Source of the DNA: Rhinopithecus roxellana
Taxonomy: Eukaryota > Chordata > Mammalia > Primates > Cercopithecidae
Direction: 5' to 3'
DNA length: 64,000 nucleotides
Assembly: GCF_007565055.1 (NCBI RefSeq)
Contig: NC_044563.1
Coordinates: forward strand, 96,681,489-96,745,488
Below, piece by piece: positions 60,970 to 64,000 of this stretch. The first letter of the stretch is position 1, and every line of letters starts with the position of its first letter. The notes under the pieces are model-generated. The model was not told the DNA's origin. It searched no databases and saw only the letters and a list, made by a program, of their open reading frames with translations. The position numbers and the translations under genes were made by a program.

Positions 60970-62190
60970 TCACTCTTGAACAATGGCATAAAACTACACT
61001 AAAATTCTAGGCTGATATATATCCACAATAATTAAAAATTAATTTAAGAAATTCTAGGCTAATATTTGTATCCTTCCGCATTTAAAAGTTACTGTTTATT
61101 GTCTTCTAGCATCCTAAGAAGCCTTCTGCTAGTCCAAAATTAATCATATTATGTTCCTCTCATTACTTCATTACTCATATTCTTCAGTTTTACTATGATG
61201 AACCTGTTGAGGGACAGTTACTATGAGACAAATATTTGATCATGAGACCGTGCTGAAGGGGCCTTATTCATATCTGTACAAATCACTGTTCCCCTTTTCT
61301 AACAATAAGCCATCTCCCTACACAAGAATGATGACCACAAAGAGGTGCTCCTTATGTAAAGGCAAAAGGTTGTAACCTCTGGGGATGGGCAGGAAGAGCA
61401 GAGGTGGTGGGAGAAGGAAAGGAATTTTATATAGAATATAGGAATTGAGTGAAGGGAGAATTCATCCAAAACCTCATGGGGACTTGTCTATTTCTTCCAG
61501 GCACATTGACGCTGGGAATCTAGGATGCAGATGGTAGGGATTAGATATAACTTCCTGAGCTGGCAGTGAAAGGACTGATGTTTGGTTCCCTATAACTTGG
61601 AGAGGGGCTGGTAAAGGTAAGACACAAGAGAACTAAGTGTCCATACTTGATCCCAGCTAAATCAATCTTCCCAGCATTTCCACCCAGAAAGGATTTTGAC
61701 AACTTTATTAAATGAAACTGGGAAGTTAAGATTAGGCTCAGTGGAGCCAGATCAGAATCCAGACAACATGGCTTAAGGAAAAAGAGGAAACAGGAAAGTT
61801 GACATAAAGGGCAAAAGAATGAAATGGAGCCTGAAGACGTTTGCAGGCAGGATTAACATAAATTGAGCCTGAGTTCTGTAATTCAAAGTCCTAAAACTAT
61901 TTTATATTTATCCTGCTCAGTACTCAAAGTATACTTTTGATATGGAATAAATCTTTTCTCAATTCTGGAAAATTTTTAGTTATCTTTGTTTAGAATATTG
62001 CTTTTTCTAAATTTTCTTCATTCTCTTGTTCTGGAACTCGTACTAGAAATATGTTAGTATTGCTGATCTTTTTCACATGATCCTTCACTGGCTCTGTCAT
62101 GCTTTTTATCTCTAGGTTCCAGATGAAATCAATAGTACTAGCTAGCTAATTCACTCATCTGTTCCTCGATTATTTCTAGTAAAGAAATTT
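60970..62190. other. Unannotated stretch, possibly with old L1 at its right end
   Basis: No gene is recognised. A near-repeat AAATTCTAGGCTRATAT occurs at about 60,999 and 61,047. The part from about 61,920 to 62,185 has an L1M-like feel, but the match is too weak to assert. Confidence 0.35.
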
Positions 62191-62192
62191 GT

Positions 62193-62334
62193 TCTGGCCA
62201 AGTATGGTGGCATACACCTACTTGAGAGACTGAGGCAGGAGGATCACTTGAGCCCACGAGTTCAAGGCCACAGTGGGCTATGATCACAGCATTGCACTCC
62301 AACCTGGGTGACAGAGTGAGATCCTGTCTCATTT
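62193..62334 (+). repeat. Alu fragment whose tail seeded the purine satellite
   Basis: A partial, diverged Alu from 'GGCCAAGTATGGTGGCATAC' to 'GAGTGAGATCCTGTCTCATT'. The expected poly-A tail position is occupied by the GGA/GAA satellite, so the satellite probably arose from the A tail. Confidence 0.8.
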
Positions 62335-62617
62335 AAGGAGGAGGAGGAGGAGGAGGAGAGGGAGGAGGGGGAGGAGGGGGAGAGGAAGGAGGGGAAGGAG
62401 GGGAAGGAGAAGAAGAAAAGAAAAAGAAGAAAGGAAGAAGAAAGAAGAAGAAGAAGAAGAAGAAGAAGAAGAAGAAGAAGAAGAAGAAGAAGAAGAAGAA
62501 GAAGAAGAAGAAGAAGGAGGAGGAGGAGGAGGAGGAGGAGGAGGAGGAGGAGGAGGAGGAGGAGGAGGAGGAGGAGGAGGAGGAGGAGGAGAGAAGAAGA
62601 AGAAAGAAAGAAAGAAA

Positions 62618-62661
<44 letters not shown>

Positions 62662-62761
62662 GAAGGAAGGAAGGAAGGAAGGAAGGAAGGAAGGAAGGAA
62701 GGAAGGAAGGAAGGAAGGAAGGAAGGAAGGAAGGAAGGAAGGAAGGAAGGAAGGGAAAGAA
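62335..62761 (+). repeat. 427-base uninterrupted homopurine satellite (GGA/GAA/GAAA/GGAA)
   Basis: Every base from 62,335 to 62,761 is A or G. Blocks run in order: mixed GGA/GGGA (to 62,443), (GAA) about 24 copies (62,444-62,516), (GGA) about 25 copies (to 62,590), mixed GAAA (to 62,660), and (GGAA) about 23 copies (62,661-62,753). The three minus-strand frames of Pro/Ser/Leu/Phe runs are translations of this repeat and are not genes. Confidence 0.97.
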
Positions 62762-62832
62762 TGCTGAAATGCCAAATGGGCATCCAGGAAAATATATATT
62801 ACTCATCTGTGACATAAAGAAAGAAGTCTTGC

Positions 62833-63136
62833 TTTTTTTTTTTTTTTTTTTTTTTTGAGAGGAAGTCTTGCTGTGTCACCAGGCTGGAATGCAGTGGCGC
62901 CATCTCAGTTCACTGCAACCTCTGACTCCCTGGTTCAAGCAATTTACCTGCCTCAGCCTCCAGAGTAGCTAAAATTACAGGCACATGCCACCATGCCCAG
63001 TTAATTTTTGTATTTTTAGTAGAGACGGGGTTTCACCATATTGGCCAGGATGGTCTCAATCTCCTGACCTCATGATCTACCCGCCTCGGCCTCCCAAAGT
63101 GCTGGGATTACAAGTATGAGCCACCGCGCCCCGCCA
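62833..63136 (-). repeat. Alu SINE (S/Y-like), antisense
   Basis: A T run of 20 or more, then GAGAGGAAGTCTTGCTGTGT, and a typical Alu body ending 'GAGCCACCGCGCCCCGCC'. Moderately low divergence. Confidence 0.9.
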
Positions 63137-63218
63137 CATTTTAAAATTAGTACATGACACACCAGGATAGTCTTTATGGTCCATGAATACACAGTGGACC
63201 ACGCTCACAGAAACAGTA

Positions 63219-63266
63219 TTTTAGCTTAACTCCTTAGGTTAAGCTAACTCCTTGGTTAAGCTAAAA
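63219..63266. repeat. 12-bp inverted repeat with an internal direct duplication
   Basis: TTTTAGCTTAAC at 63,219-63,230 is the exact reverse complement of GTTAAGCTAAAA at 63,255-63,266. Between them a third GTTAAGCTAA (63,238-63,247) is part of a direct duplication (AACTCCTTAGGTTAAGCT then AACTCCTTGGTTAAGCT). Two alternative hairpins are possible. Confidence 0.7.
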
Positions 63267-63564
63267 CTCATCTTAAACAATTTTTCAGATTTTAGACTTT
63301 TAATTTAGAATTTCACATATTATAATGTTCATGGCATACATATAATCTCAAATTTTTCCATTAATTTATACTTTTTATACTTAAAGTTTAGAAGAGTCTA
63401 TTTAAATAAAATTTTACTTTAAAAGCTAATGACCATAAATTGCTTTTGTTAGTATATATTTTTTACTATATATCTGTTTTCTGTCACTTGTTAAATAAAA
63501 AATTTACTATGTATTGTTACAAAAGTATGAAAGAAAAATAATATATTACATTGCTTTTAATATA

Positions 63565-64000
63565 GTAATTTTTTAAAAAAACAAAAGTTTTAGGTTTGCA
63601 GAAAATTGGTCAGACAAGAAAGAAAGTTCTCACATATCCCACTATCCTGGTTCACAGTTTGCCCTATTATTAACATATTGCATTAATGTGTATGTTTGTT
63701 ACAACTGATGAACCAATACTGACATATTATTATAAACCAAAGTCCATAGTTTACATTAGAGTTTACTGTATGTTCTACATTTCTACGTGTTTTCACACTG
63801 CTTAATGTCATGTATCCACCATTACAGTATCATACAGAATCACTTCACTGCCCTAAAAATCATCTGAGCTTTGCCTATTCATTCCTCCATCCCTCCTAAC
63901 CCCTAGCAACCACTGATCATTTTACTGTCTCCATACTTTTGCTTTTTCCAAAATGCCATATGTTGGAATCATAAAGTCTTTTCAGAATGGCTTCTTTCAC
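63565..64000 (-). mobile_element. Old L1 3' fragment (L1M-like), antisense, cut by window end
   Basis: Wording such as 'CCTAGCAACCACTGATCATT', 'TCCAAAATGCCATATGTTGG' and 'GAATGGCTTCTTTCAC' matches the old-L1 3' region in antisense. It continues beyond the window. Confidence 0.6.

Noticed and set aside
62262..62815. Three long minus-strand open frames rich in Pro, Ser, Leu and Phe
   Set aside because: They are the three-frame translation of the homopurine satellite. There is no protein-like composition, and all frames are open because the repeat has no stops.
1..64000. tRNA, snRNA, Y RNA or microRNA genes
   Set aside because: I saw no cloverleaf promoter boxes or conserved small-RNA starts on reading. 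A covariance-model search was not possible, so a diverged copy could be missed.

Overview
The window is primate nuclear DNA, most likely from an Old World monkey (Cercopithecidae). It is dense in Alu, L1, MIR, THE1 and MLT1 copies. Two young Alus (7,511-7,803 and 48,391-48,692) have the variants I associate with the cercopithecid AluYR lineage: an ACTAGCC dimer junction, 'GCTGAGATC(C/T)GGCCACTG' near the 3' end, and 'GGCGTAAACC'-type wording. Human AluY reads differently at these places. There are no bacterial operons, and nearly all open frames here are chance frames or repeat-derived. No complete multi-exon protein gene is visible.

Layout. From 1 to 16.4 kb is AT-rich, with scattered ancient MIR and L2 fragments and seven Alus; it may be intronic or intergenic. 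From about 17.1 to 27.8 kb is a cluster of CpG-rich segments with almost no transposons. It contains GC boxes, G-quadruplex motifs, a Z-DNA-type alternating tract, a strand-skewed purine-rich block and several strong splice-donor sequences. Most of the donors are on the minus strand (24,327 is a perfect CAG|GTAAGT) and one clear one is on the plus strand (26,514). This looks like the alternative-promoter and non-coding first-exon region of a regulated, probably developmental, gene read leftward, with possible divergent transcription to the right. The gene itself cannot be named from this window. From 27.8 to 33.7 kb is another interval where I recognise no transposons.

From about 35.3 to 51.4 kb is a nested retroelement pile. 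An old antisense L1 is interrupted by a MER21-like LTR, a nearly full-length younger antisense L1 (itself carrying an Alu and a third L1), a THE1 element, several Alus and an MLT1 LTR. From 52.95 to 60.14 kb is a full-length but decayed plus-strand L1. A processed cyclophilin A (PPIA) retrocopy sits inside it, with a 15-bp target-site duplication and an intact 165-codon frame. From 60.5 to 64 kb are old Alus, a (TG)25 tract, a 427-base uninterrupted homopurine satellite and the edge of another old L1.

Functionally there are two things of note. One is the promoter-like CpG cluster. The other is the intact PPIA retrocopy, the only frame in the window that encodes a recognisable full-length cellular protein. 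Family names for repeats come from memory of consensus sequences and were not checked by database search.
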